The notes beneath the pieces are model-generated. The model saw only the letters and a program-made list of their open reading frames with translations, did not search any database and was not told where the DNA came from. Positions 16,845 through 26,068 of a stretch of 64,000 nt of DNA are shown here, piece by piece. The translations under genes and the position numbers were made by a program. The DNA is from JABURQ01 sp029243145. Its GTDB lineage: Bacteria > Planctomycetota > Planctomycetia > Planctomycetales > Planctomycetaceae. The stretch lies in NCBI GenBank assembly GCA_965660145.1, contig CBFHYX010000025.1, forward strand, positions 6,836 through 70,835, in the 5' to 3' direction. How positions within the stretch are numbered: the stretch's first letter is position 1; each line of letters opens with the position of its first letter.

Positions 16845-17175
16845 TATTCACCTACTTCCCAACCACGCCGATCTCGTCTGTTCCTAATATAACCGAAATC
16901 TAGGGCCGGAGTTGGTGCCGCACAATAAACTCATTCTAGCCCATCCCGCATCCCGAAAAGTTCAGTCTGCCAAAATTTCCTTCCTAAACGGAGCGCGAGA
17001 GAGTGCTGGGGCATTGGGAGCCGACTCCTCTCACAAAAACCATCTTCGCTTGTGACTTCACAACAGAATTCGCGAGCCTACAATGATCTGAGATATGTTC
17101 GTGGCGGTCAGCCATGGATCTCACGCCAAATGCCGCGTACAAGCGGTAAATCAGAAAAAAAAGAAAGCAGCCAGA
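16845..17175. other. Spacer without a recognisable gene
   Basis: These 331 bases separate the minus-strand DUF1559 gene from the plus-strand monooxygenase-domain gene. No RNA gene, repeat or conserved ORF was recognised. It presumably holds the two divergent promoters. Confidence 0.4.
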
Positions 17176-17460
17176 ATGATCACTGTCGGCATGAACTACC
17201 ACGTTATCGAGGGAAAGCAGCAGGATTTTGAAGAAAAATTCGCGGCCGTGATTGACGCCTTGGAAGCTGCTGAAGGCCATAGCAATTCAACACTGTGGAA
17301 AGACGTGGTCGACGATGCATCGTACCTGATTACGAGCGAATGGTCGGAAGAGCAAGCATTCACAGACTTCATCCATAGCGATGCCTTCCGCGCTGTCACG
17401 ACGTGGGGTAAGGAGCAAATTCTCTCTGGTCGTCCGCAACACAAGATCTACAAGCACTAA
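17176..17460 (+). CDS. Antibiotic biosynthesis monooxygenase (ABM) domain protein
   Basis: The product of about 94 residues is a single ABM domain (dimeric alpha/beta barrel). It starts MITVGMNYHVIEG, has FEEKFAAVIDALEA in the first helix, SYLITSEWSEEQAFTDFIHS in the middle and FRAVTTWGKEQILSG at the end. Members include small monooxygenases and haem-degrading IsdG-like proteins, but most planctomycete copies are uncharacterised. An upstream in-frame start (17095) would add 27 basic residues with no family match, so I prefer ATG 17176. A tRNA gene lies downstream on the opposite strand. Confidence 0.8.
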   Translation: MITVGMNYHVIEGKQQDFEEKFAAVIDALEAAEGHSNSTLWKDVVDDASYLITSEWSEEQAFTDFIHSDAFRAVTTWGKEQILSGRPQHKIYKH

Positions 17461-17535
17461 ACGAATGACAGTTTCTGATCTAGGAAGCCACTCATTGCTA
17501 TCAATGGCAGCGGGGGGAGGGGATCAAAAACAAAA

Positions 17536-17609
<74 letters not shown>

Positions 17610-17775
17610 GTACAGTGCCCATCAAGATGACACACGAACTCGCTTGCGGGCTCAGTCTAGCACGAATATTCCTCGACGAAAAGCGGGAAGCCCAAGGTGA
17701 GAGTGAACTCAATCAGCACTTGGAAGAAGAAAGCGGTCACGATTATCGGATTTCCATTTGACAGCAGGGCAATTC

Positions 17776-18996
17776 ATGCATGAGTTAAAAACACCTCAAT
17801 CGACTGGGAAGAAGCGGTTATATATTCTTCTGAGCGGTGTTTTTCTGTTGGCTGCTTTCTGTGGAGGAAGAGCATTACTCCATTGGAGAGCAGATCAGAT
17901 CGAGCAGAAGTTTTTTACCGCCGCGGTCGAAGCACGCGAAGCAGAAGATTGGGAGTTACTCAGAGAAATATCCGAGCGGTGGGTCTCTCACAATACCGAT
18001 TCGGGTACAGGTTGGTTGGCATTAGCCGATTCCTGTCAGAGCTTGGGAGATCTCGAATGTGCTCAATCTGCCTTAGGGAAAATTGCACCCACAGATCCTC
18101 ATTATCTGGAAGCTCGGGCGTTGCGGGGTGATCTTCTCTATCTCGATTTGAAACGGCCGTCAGAGGCAGAGTCAAACTGGCGAGAAATGCTGGAAATCGA
18201 TTCGGCTTCTGCAGAAGCTTATCAAGGGTTAATTTCTTTTTATGCGTTATCGGTTCAAAGACACAAAATGATGGAGACTATCCGTGACGCCATCGCCAAA
18301 CAGTGTGAACCACCTGAATCTTATGTCTACCTGATACTTTCTGATCGTTTGAGTTTCGGGACGGGGAAATTTCGAATTGATGAATGGCTGGAGAAAGAAC
18401 CTGACAACCAAATTCTCGAAGTCGCCCATGCTTATTATGTCGCTCGCCACAACGATTCCAGCACTCAAAGCGTGCAAGAGACGAATAGCCTTTACCAAGG
18501 TAACTGGTCGAAAATAGAGGCTTTGATCTCAAGGTATCCTGAAAATTTAAATGTTCTTGCGTTTCAAATTGAAAGTGCATTGATTGACGGGAAAACTTCA
18601 GTCGCGATTGATTTGTTGAATCAGTTACCGAATGAGGCTGCGGAGGATTTCAGATTCTGGCGATTTCGAGCTCGATCTCTGCTGGAATCGGGTGCTGCCG
18701 ATCAAGCCATCAATGCGGCACGGACTTCGTTACAAATGAATCCCTACGATTGGCGTAGTCGAGTGATTCTTGCGGAAGCTTTCCGAATTCTCCAGCAACC
18801 AGAAAACGCCAGGTTGGAGGCTGAGTTGGGAGCGAAAGGAAAAGCTTTGGAGAAAACACTGCTCAGCCTCCAAAACCCACTCGATTTCTGGGAGATGGAT
18901 CTACGCGGTGTCTATGAATACGTTCAGATTGTCGGGGATTTGCCAATTGTAGAAGCTCTCAGGGGCAACGCCACTTTCATGACCACTGAAAAGTGA
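17776..18996 (+). CDS. Membrane-anchored TPR protein
   Basis: The protein of about 406 residues has one N-terminal membrane segment (residues about 14-33, YILLSGVFLLAAFCGG). Tetratricopeptide-like helical repeats follow, rich in the A-x8-Y pattern (LALADSCQSLGDLECAQSAL, ARALRGDLLYLDLKRPSEAE and later repeats to the end). TPR domains bind other proteins, and the anchor places it on the outer face of the inner membrane. I use ATG 17776, preceded by AGGG about eight bases upstream; a TTG at 17758 is an alternative. It begins a run of five same-strand genes that includes a CRTAC1 protein and a multihaem cytochrome, so it may scaffold them; this is inference. Confidence 0.75.
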   Translation: MHELKTPQSTGKKRLYILLSGVFLLAAFCGGRALLHWRADQIEQKFFTAAVEAREAEDWELLREISERWVSHNTDSGTGWLALADSCQSLGDLECAQSALGKIAPTDPHYLEARALRGDLLYLDLKRPSEAESNWREMLEIDSASAEAYQGLISFYALSVQRHKMMETIRDAIAKQCEPPESYVYLILSDRLSFGTGKFRIDEWLEKEPDNQILEVAHAYYVARHNDSSTQSVQETNSLYQGNWSKIEALISRYPENLNVLAFQIESALIDGKTSVAIDLLNQLPNEAAEDFRFWRFRARSLLESGAADQAINAARTSLQMNPYDWRSRVILAEAFRILQQPENARLEAELGAKGKALEKTLLSLQNPLDFWEMDLRGVYEYVQIVGDLPIVEALRGNATFMTTEK

Positions 18997-19194
18997 CGAA
19001 TTCAATAGCTGAACGTAATCAGGTGTGCACTATTCTCAGGCTGAGATTAATCGATTAAAACAGATTTTGAATCAGAAAATGTTTGTGAAGATTCGATAAA
19101 AGCATTAGAATTTGTTTATGTATTCACTTCGTGGCGTTCTGCCATCACCCAACTATTTGAAAACTCTACTTATTCCAAGAAACAAGGCATTGAA

Positions 19195-19638
19195 ATGACA
19201 CGCTCTCTTTTCTCATTTTTGTTCATCGCGTTTTTGGGGACTTTCATCGCTGGTTGTGGTGAGTCTGAAGAAGGGGCACCAGTCCTTCATCCTGTCACTG
19301 GAAAATTAACAGTTGGTGGCACAGCAGTTGGGAATGTTCAGGTCGCGTTGATGCCGACTGGTGGAGCAGGCCGGGCAGCCACGGGAAATACCGATGCGGA
19401 AGGCAATTTTACGATTGCTTCCCCGAATGCTGGAGCCGGAGCCGTGGCTGGAGAATATAAGGTTGTTTTGACTCCCTCTGCAACAGGTACAATGGAATCA
19501 CAATACGCGGGTGGAGGCGATCCTTCTAAAGCGGCTGCCAAGGAAAGCTCGATTCCTAAAGAATATCTCTCCGCCGAGACGACCACAAAAACAGTGGAAG
19601 TCAAAGAAGGCGAAAACCAAATCAATTTGGAGTTATAA
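19195..19638 (+). CDS. Small lipoprotein with carboxypeptidase-regulatory/Ig-like fold
   Basis: The 147-residue protein has a lipobox (FIAGC, Cys at about residue 21) and one beta-sandwich domain of the carboxypeptidase regulatory-like type. LHPVTGKLTVGGTAVGNVQVALMP lies at about 32-55, TDAEGNFTIASP near 68 and GEYKVVLTP near 86. It ends with a short strand (GENQINLEL). Such small lipoproteins are very common next to DUF1559 pseudopilin genes in planctomycetes; their job is unknown but probably structural at the cell surface. The DUF1559 gene follows after 82 bases, and the two probably share a transcript ending at the terminator at 20795. Confidence 0.82.
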   Translation: MTRSLFSFLFIAFLGTFIAGCGESEEGAPVLHPVTGKLTVGGTAVGNVQVALMPTGGAGRAATGNTDAEGNFTIASPNAGAGAVAGEYKVVLTPSATGTMESQYAGGGDPSKAAAKESSIPKEYLSAETTTKTVEVKEGENQINLEL

Positions 19639-19720
19639 TTTTTTACTACGGTTGCATTAGTTCAAAGATTTCCTTTGAATTTTTTTTCTTCTACACATAC
19701 TTTTTTTAGGAGGCTGATTT

Positions 19721-20758
19721 ATGCCGTTCTTTTCTCAAAAGCTCCGTCGAGCTTTTACTCTCATCGAGTTGCTTGTGGTGATTGCGATCATCGCTGTGCT
19801 GGTGGCTTTGTTGCTGCCTGCGGTTCAACAGGCGCGGGAAGCCGCCCGCCGATCTGCTTGTAAAAACAATCTCAAACAAATCGGCCTCGCCTATCACAAC
19901 TACCATGACACCTTCAATAACTTCCCCCATAACTATGATGCAAGTGCCGGTGGAGGGAGTACTGCGGCTCAGGTTTCTTGGGTGACGATGTCTCTGCCTT
20001 ACTTAGACCAAGCTCCTCTCTATAATCAAATTCAAGCTCTGAGATTGTTTGAGACACCTTATAACATTTACGCGAACGGTAATCCTGGAGTAGGATGGGC
20101 TGGAGATCAGGGTCGTGCTCTTGCCAATACACAATTGCCAACCCTGATGTGTCCCTCGGCGGCTGCTCCCGCAATTGGGACCGGTACAATGGCTTACAAC
20201 GGACCGTTTTCGCATGGAAACGGTCGTGAATTTGCGGGTGCCCGCACAGATTATGTGGCCAATATGGGCTTCGTTTGGACCGGTTGGAAAGATTGTGGCG
20301 ACACTCGATTACCCGGGCTTGGGTGGACAGACCCAAATCAAACGATCGATGGCAATAATAACCAGCTTCAACGTAAAGGTGGGGTTGTCTGGTGGCGTGG
20401 ATCTTCGAATATGGCAAAAGTGACAGACGGTACCTCCAACACAGTTGCCGTCTTCGAAAACCATCACTGGAATGAATCGAAAAATACGCCTGGTGAAAGA
20501 AACAAGACAGGTATCTGGGCCTCGCCAGTAGGTTCGATTGGCACCATTTCAGACTTCATCAATGCTGATCCGGCGGAAATTCCAGGAGGTAATGGCGGTA
20601 ATGATACTCGCTGCACTGGTTGGACCAGCATCCATACCGGTGGAGCTCACGCTGTCATGTGCGACGGATCGGTCCGCTTCTTTAATGAGAATTTGGACGT
20701 TTCCATTCTGAAAGCTGTCGCAACTCGCGCAGGTGGAGAAACTCTAACTCTTCCATAA
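19721..20758 (+). CDS. DUF1559 type II pseudopilin-like protein
   Basis: The 345-residue protein has a classical prepilin leader and helix (RRAFTLIELLVVIAIIAVL, residues about 8-26), cleaved after Ala or Gly before Phe. The DUF1559 motif LLPAVQQAREAARRSACKNN follows at once, and the H-X9-DG motif HTGGAHAVMCDGS is at the C-terminus. DUF1559 proteins are abundant in planctomycetes and presumed to form pseudopilus-like or surface structures through a type II-like export route. A strong AGGAGG site (19708-19713) precedes the ATG by nine bases. A terminator follows 36 bases after the stop. The prepilin peptidase is not in this window. Confidence 0.93.
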   Translation: MPFFSQKLRRAFTLIELLVVIAIIAVLVALLLPAVQQAREAARRSACKNNLKQIGLAYHNYHDTFNNFPHNYDASAGGGSTAAQVSWVTMSLPYLDQAPLYNQIQALRLFETPYNIYANGNPGVGWAGDQGRALANTQLPTLMCPSAAAPAIGTGTMAYNGPFSHGNGREFAGARTDYVANMGFVWTGWKDCGDTRLPGLGWTDPNQTIDGNNNQLQRKGGVVWWRGSSNMAKVTDGTSNTVAVFENHHWNESKNTPGERNKTGIWASPVGSIGTISDFINADPAEIPGGNGGNDTRCTGWTSIHTGGAHAVMCDGSVRFFNENLDVSILKAVATRAGGETLTLP

Positions 20759-20794
20759 GGATTAAGTATTTCTTGATTTGATGAATAAGAATCT

Positions 20795-20828
20795 ACCCAC
20801 AGCCGCAGTTAACGGCTGTGGGTTTTTT
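20795..20828 (+). terminator. Factor-independent terminator after the DUF1559 gene
   Basis: An 11-base-pair perfect stem pairs ACCCACAGCCG (20795-20805) with CGGCTGTGGGT (20813-20823), followed by six T's. It separates the lipoprotein/pseudopilin pair from the CRTAC1/cytochrome pair. Confidence 0.9.
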
Positions 20829-20865
20829 CTGAGTTCAGTACTCAGATAGATGGTTGGAGGAGAGA

Positions 20866-22656
20866 ATGCCTCGATCAAGATTCCTGGCCACCCTCATCAG
20901 CCTTATGATGGTGGCTCTCTTTGGGTGCGATCAGGATGAAGCCAGTTCGGTTTCCTCTGAAGAAGTGACGCCGCTGGCAACAAGCGGGGCGAATCAATCT
21001 TTGGAGATGACAACGATTGCGCAGCCTGTAAAACGACTGTCGGCTGACGCCGAGAAAATATCGGTTCAATTCGCCAATGTAGCTCACCAGTGCGGTATTG
21101 ATTTTATTTATGATCGAGGATCGTATGGTGACGCGTTGATGTCAGAAGCCATCGGCGGCGGAGTAGGCTGGCTCGATTATGATCTTGATGGTTTGATGGA
21201 TCTGGTATTTGTACAAGGAGGAGATCCGATAGAAACGGAATCAAACCTCTCTGATCAACTCTTTCGGCATCTACCAAATGACAGTTTTCAACCGATCTCT
21301 GCGGCAGCTAGCGGCATTAATGAGCACGAGTATGGTCAAGGGGTTGGAATTTCAGACTTCAATAATGATGGTTTTGATGACGTTTACATCACCAATATAG
21401 GTCAGAATCAACTCTGGCAAAATCAAGGCGATGGGACGTTTCGAGATGTGACCGACAAGGCGGGAGTGGAAGGAACACAACTCTGGAGTACCAGTTGTGC
21501 ATGGGGTGATCTAAACAAGGATGGCAATCTCGATCTGTTCGTCTGCAATTATCTGAACTACGACCCCAATGCTCCTGTTCCCTGCTTCGATGCTCAGGGA
21601 AAGAAGTCGACTTGTGATCCTAATGAAATCGACCCAGTTTCGAACGACTGTTATCTAAACTCAGGTGATGGCCAGTTTGAGCAAATTGCAACTTCAAGCG
21701 GTCTCCGTTCTGAGGGAAGCAAGTCTCTGGGAGTTGTCATCGCTGATTTTGATAATGATCAGTTACCCGACATTTTTGTCTCAAACGATACGACTTCCAA
21801 TTTTCTCTACATGGCTCAGAGCAAATTGTTTTACAGCGAAGAAGCGATCGTACGAGGGTGCGCCATGAGTGGGCTGGGGAATAACCAGGCCAGTATGGGA
21901 GTCGCGTTCGGTGATTACAATCAGGATGGACGGTTTGATCTTTACGTAACACATTTCGAAGACGATTCGAATACGCTTTATGAGAACTTAGGAAACGCAT
22001 TGTTCAGAGATGTGACACGTCCCGTCGGACTGCATCTATCTACCGTACCCCATCTGGGCTTTGGAACCGTGATGGCTGATTTTAACCTCAATGGGCAACA
22101 GGATTTGTTTATTGCCAACGGGCACATCGATGACTGGAGTTCGCAAGGCAAACCGTGGAAAATGCCTGCACAACTATTTTCGTTTCAAGACCCCGAATGG
22201 GTAGAGCTGAGTCTTCAGGCAGGTGACTATTTCACCGAAAATAAACTGGGGCGTGGAGTGGCTTCGTGTGATTATGACAGAAATGGAACAATTGATTTGG
22301 TTGTGGTGAATCAGGACGAAGAGACAGCACTCTTGAAAAATGTTTCACCATCCGTTGGTCATGCTGTTCAGATTGAGTTGATTGGGCGAGAAAGCAATCG
22401 GACAGGAATCGGGACGCGCATTAACGTGACTCAAGACAAACATTCCTGGGTTTCTGAGTTGGCAGGTGGAACCAGTTATTGTTCAAGCCACGAGCATTTC
22501 ATCACAATTGGAATGGGGAAATCTCCCGAACCTTGTCACGTAAAAATTCGTTGGCCTTCAGGAATCGAAGAGACTCTGGATCACATCGACGTGGGGCAGC
22601 GGGTTACGGTCATCGAGGGAGGTGGGATTGTTCGGACTCAGAGGTTTGAAGAGTAG
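20866..22656 (+). CDS. CRTAC1-like lipoprotein with FG-GAP repeats and UnbV/ASPIC domain
   Basis: The protein of about 596 residues has a lipobox (VALFGC) and then seven FG-GAP/VCBS repeats with calcium-binding loops. Examples are DYDLDGLMDLVF, DFNNDGFDDVYI, DLNKDGNLDLFV, DYNQDGRFDLYV and DYDRNGTIDLVV, together forming a beta-propeller. A C-terminal UnbV/ASPIC domain is present (GTRINVTQ, VSELAGGTSYCSSHEH, KIRWPSG). Propellers of this type bind ligands or partner proteins outside the cell. I chose ATG 20866, five bases after GGAGG; the upstream TTG at 20854 is less likely. The cytochrome gene starts only 12 bases after the stop, so the two are surely co-transcribed and may act together. Confidence 0.92.
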   Translation: MPRSRFLATLISLMMVALFGCDQDEASSVSSEEVTPLATSGANQSLEMTTIAQPVKRLSADAEKISVQFANVAHQCGIDFIYDRGSYGDALMSEAIGGGVGWLDYDLDGLMDLVFVQGGDPIETESNLSDQLFRHLPNDSFQPISAAASGINEHEYGQGVGISDFNNDGFDDVYITNIGQNQLWQNQGDGTFRDVTDKAGVEGTQLWSTSCAWGDLNKDGNLDLFVCNYLNYDPNAPVPCFDAQGKKSTCDPNEIDPVSNDCYLNSGDGQFEQIATSSGLRSEGSKSLGVVIADFDNDQLPDIFVSNDTTSNFLYMAQSKLFYSEEAIVRGCAMSGLGNNQASMGVAFGDYNQDGRFDLYVTHFEDDSNTLYENLGNALFRDVTRPVGLHLSTVPHLGFGTVMADFNLNGQQDLFIANGHIDDWSSQGKPWKMPAQLFSFQDPEWVELSLQAGDYFTENKLGRGVASCDYDRNGTIDLVVVNQDEETALLKNVSPSVGHAVQIELIGRESNRTGIGTRINVTQDKHSWVSELAGGTSYCSSHEHFITIGMGKSPEPCHVKIRWPSGIEETLDHIDVGQRVTVIEGGGIVRTQRFEE

Positions 22657-22668
22657 GAACGGGTTGGT

Positions 22669-24573
22669 ATGAGGAATTCACAGAAAATTTGGTGGGGCGG
22701 TGCGTTCACATTATGTCTGGCCATTGGGGTTGGCATTCAATGGCTTAATCCAGATCCGCTGGCTGATCTCTCTCCTCCCCGAAAAAAAAATTCAGCCGAT
22801 TCGCAGCTTGTGTCTTCAGATTCAAATACGCCATCATATACTTCACCAGATGATTCTCATCTGTTTACCGGCAGTGAATCTTGTCGCGAATGTCATGAGG
22901 ATATTTATCAATCATATTCTCAAATGGATATGTGGCATTCCTTCACAAGTCACGCTGTGGTTCATCCTCCAGCAGAACTTGCCAATGTTCAGCCTGTCAC
23001 CATCGGTAAACAGGCAAACGAAGTGGGGAGTCTACAATATGTTGCCAACTATGATGAGCGGCAACAACGCCATATTGAAAGAATGATTAACCAGCAAGGG
23101 GATCTGATTTTTGAACTTATCCAGCCAATTGCTTATGTCATCGGTTCTGGTGCTCGTGGATATTCTTATCTTCTAGAAGATGAAGGTCTGATGTTCCAAT
23201 CGCCGTTGACTTGGTATTCGCAAAGTGAAAAATGGGATCTCTCTCCCAGATATGACAAAGAAAATTTTCGATTTACCAGACGAATCACTGATGGCTGCCT
23301 CAGTTGTCATGTCGGTCGCATCAATGCTGATCCCATTCGAGAGAATCACTTTCTAAAGCCTCATATTCTGGAAGCCGGTATTGGCTGTGAAAGATGTCAC
23401 GGACCCGGTCAAGAACACATTCAGTTGCACTCAGCAAATGACTCCCTTAAAGGAGAGCATGATCCTATCGTCAATCCCTCTTCTTTGTCTGATGGCAAAC
23501 GAGCCTCGGTTTGTTATCAGTGTCACTTATCGCCCGATTACCGCGTCTTGAGAGCGGGGCGTTCTCATTTTGATTTTCGTCCTGGAAACCCTCTGAGTGA
23601 CACTTGGGTCGTATTTTCCATAGGCACCGGAATTGGAAAGGACGGCAGCACAGACGCCGTCAATCACGTTGAGCAAATGCACGCAAGCGAATGTTTCCAA
23701 CAGAGCAAGTCATGGTTCGGTTGTACCAGTTGCCATAATCCACACCAGAACCCTCCTCAGGGCCAAGAAGAAATTTACTATCGATCTCGTTGTCTGAAAT
23801 GCCACCAAGAGAATGAGACAATTGATTGTAGTGTCGTCGAGCAAGAGCGACTGTCCGTGACTTCGCTGGACTCATGCATTCATTGCCATATGCCAAAGCT
23901 CACAGCTTCCGATGTTGCCCACACTTCTCAAACCGATCATCGAATTCTCAAACGCCCACTCAAGCAGAATACCCCCTCTGAGAATTCCGCAGGGGTTCTT
24001 CAACTATTCTCGCAAATGGTTGGGGAGCTAACATCTGCTTCTGTCACACGTGCCAAGATGATATTAGAAATCCCTGAGATTGTGCGAGCAAAAGATCGTT
24101 TTCGAGCACGAGAATTGCAAGTTCAGATACAGTCATGGCTTTTAGAGAATCCACCTGAAGAGTCACTTGTTTTTGGTTTGGGATTGCTGCAGAGACTTCA
24201 AGGGGCATTCGTTGACGCGGAAAAAACATTTCTCCAAGTATTGGAATTCAATTCTCATTCGGAAATCGCGTTGCAGCAGTTGATGGAAATATATCACTTA
24301 CAGGAACGCTTTGAGAAGGGGTTGGAGATGGCAGATCGTCTGCTTGCAAGTAATCCTCGACTCTCCTCGGTTTGGGGACGTAAAGCACATATGCTGGGCC
24401 GATTGGGAAAAATCGAGGAAGGCATTACTGCGGCTAAAAAATCGATTGATCTCGATCCTTCGCAACTACAGGTTCATGCTTGGCTTGTTGGGGCCTATCG
24501 TTCGGTGAACAACAACGTTATGGCCTCTGAGCATGCAGAGATGGTGAAAAAACTAACACCCCTCAATGATTGA
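22669..24573 (+). CDS. Seven-haem c-type cytochrome with C-terminal TPR domain
   Basis: The 634-residue protein has an N-terminal membrane segment or signal (about 8-25). Seven CXXCH haem sites begin at about Cys72, Cys210, Cys240, Cys282, Cys352, Cys375 and Cys403. GCERCHGPGQEH and GCTSCHNPH match cytochrome c554/c-nitrite-reductase-like multihaem folds. From about residue 490 the protein changes to tetratricopeptide repeats. This layout (multihaem cytochrome plus TPR) is common in planctomycetes and fits periplasmic electron transfer; a substrate cannot be named. It is translationally close to the CRTAC1 gene and belongs to the same cluster as the TPR anchor protein upstream. No terminator is evident after it. 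Confidence 0.9.
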   Translation: MRNSQKIWWGGAFTLCLAIGVGIQWLNPDPLADLSPPRKKNSADSQLVSSDSNTPSYTSPDDSHLFTGSESCRECHEDIYQSYSQMDMWHSFTSHAVVHPPAELANVQPVTIGKQANEVGSLQYVANYDERQQRHIERMINQQGDLIFELIQPIAYVIGSGARGYSYLLEDEGLMFQSPLTWYSQSEKWDLSPRYDKENFRFTRRITDGCLSCHVGRINADPIRENHFLKPHILEAGIGCERCHGPGQEHIQLHSANDSLKGEHDPIVNPSSLSDGKRASVCYQCHLSPDYRVLRAGRSHFDFRPGNPLSDTWVVFSIGTGIGKDGSTDAVNHVEQMHASECFQQSKSWFGCTSCHNPHQNPPQGQEEIYYRSRCLKCHQENETIDCSVVEQERLSVTSLDSCIHCHMPKLTASDVAHTSQTDHRILKRPLKQNTPSENSAGVLQLFSQMVGELTSASVTRAKMILEIPEIVRAKDRFRARELQVQIQSWLLENPPEESLVFGLGLLQRLQGAFVDAEKTFLQVLEFNSHSEIALQQLMEIYHLQERFEKGLEMADRLLASNPRLSSVWGRKAHMLGRLGKIEEGITAAKKSIDLDPSQLQVHAWLVGAYRSVNNNVMASEHAEMVKKLTPLND

Positions 24574-24785
24574 AAATTCCAATCTCTTCAATTTATCATA
24601 AACCATTTCTGGCTCAAGGTTAAAGTTACTATCCAGGGGGAATTCTTTCGTCCCATTTTCATCGGACATGATGATTCGAGGAACCCTTGATCCAAGTCGA
24701 AATTTCCGATTGCCCACGGTCGACGGATTTCCTATAGTTTCGCACCCTTCGTGTTTCCCACCTCTCTCCCCATCCGGGGCTATCG

Positions 24786-25973
24786 ATGAAACATTTTAGT
24801 ATCACAGTTCTGATTGTCTTGTTGTGCGCCTTGCCAGATGCGCTCATTGCGCAGGGTTGGGCATCGTCGACCTATGAGGCAGAGCCCAGCGGTCAGACAA
24901 CCTATCATGCTCCGCCAGGAGACAATCCTTCTTGGATGACCTTAAATCGTGGTGCGACGAATTACCCTGCCGAACCACAAGATCCGAGTGGTCACAGAGG
25001 CCACTACAACGATCCGTTTTTGAGTCAGACCGGCAATCAGCAGTCAGCGAATCCCTCTTTTGTGGGGGAGCCGACTTTTGAGCAAGGCTATCAACCCATG
25101 TATGATCCAGAATTGCAGGACACGGGGTATTCGACACTCGACCTGTTACCCGAGCTTCCCCCGGAACTTCCGTCTCCAGCGGGCCAACCACCAAGAGGTT
25201 CGACATTGAGCGTTGCCTTTGATGCTCGGTGGGAACCAAAGGATAGCGGTTTCGGAGTCACAGAAGTATGGGGAGGCTTCAAAACGGCAGCAGGACCACC
25301 GTTGTTTGGAGGTTCCCCACCGATGGTCAGTTTTAGTTTCGGCATGACCGATCTCGAAGGGATCGGGTTGGGTGAGTTCTATAACATTGCCATCGGAATC
25401 AATTGGGTCAAACCCGTCAATCAACGCTGGACGTGGATGTTTGGATTCACGCCGGGGATCGCCACCGATTTTGAGAACACTTCGAGCGACATGTGGCAGT
25501 TCCGCGGAAATGCCTTGGCCATCTATGCAGTCTCCCCCATGCAACAATGGATCTTCGGTGCCGTCGCGACGGGACGTAGCGACATTCCGATTTTGCCGGC
25601 AGTCGGTTTGATTTGGTGGCCTCATGAGCGTTTCAAAGTGGACCTCACATTTCCTCGTCCTCGCGTGACTTGGCCGATTGCTTCAAACGGAGATCGCGAG
25701 CATTGGATGTACGTTGGCGGTGAACTGGGTGGGGGAAGCTGGGCGGTGGGACTTCCCGGAGGCCTAGACGATGAACTCACTTATCGCGCCTATCGTTTGG
25801 CGGTCGGGGTGGAGTTGCTTCCCGCAGGAGCCAGACGGCCGGGTGGTCAACCTGTTACCAGTGATGTGGCTTATCTGGAAGCCGGAATCAGTCTCAACCG
25901 AGAAGTCGAATTCGGAATTAGTACCTTCGAGCCAGAGAGCGTGTTCTATCTCGGTGGTGGAGTAAGATTTTGA
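24786..25973 (+). CDS. Outer-membrane beta-barrel protein, DUF6268-like
   Basis: The 395-residue protein has a signal peptide (about 1-22, ending ALIAQG). A Pro/Gln/Tyr-rich, probably unstructured stretch follows to about residue 130, then a barrel-like domain. This domain shows alternating aromatic strands such as FYNIAIGINWVKPVNQRWTW, PAVGLIWWPHERFKVDLTFP and HWMYVGGELGGGSWAVGLPG, and ends in VFYLGGGVRF, a typical outer-membrane C-terminus. I believe this is the DUF6268 family, widespread in planctomycetes, with no known function. It shares strand with the DUF1501 gene that follows after about 95 bases, but no functional connection is known. Confidence 0.72.
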   Translation: MKHFSITVLIVLLCALPDALIAQGWASSTYEAEPSGQTTYHAPPGDNPSWMTLNRGATNYPAEPQDPSGHRGHYNDPFLSQTGNQQSANPSFVGEPTFEQGYQPMYDPELQDTGYSTLDLLPELPPELPSPAGQPPRGSTLSVAFDARWEPKDSGFGVTEVWGGFKTAAGPPLFGGSPPMVSFSFGMTDLEGIGLGEFYNIAIGINWVKPVNQRWTWMFGFTPGIATDFENTSSDMWQFRGNALAIYAVSPMQQWIFGAVATGRSDIPILPAVGLIWWPHERFKVDLTFPRPRVTWPIASNGDREHWMYVGGELGGGSWAVGLPGGLDDELTYRAYRLAVGVELLPAGARRPGGQPVTSDVAYLEAGISLNREVEFGISTFEPESVFYLGGGVRF

Positions 25974-26068
25974 TTCTCTCGCCATATCGCTCTTGATCGC
26001 ATCAATGTCCATTGATATCGTGAGTGAAGTACCGATCATGCGTTCCGGTACGATCACCGGAGAATTTC

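Noticed and set aside
17610..17775. Integration (attachment) site next to tRNA-Arg.
   Set aside because: No duplicate of the tRNA 3' end and no integrase were found nearby.
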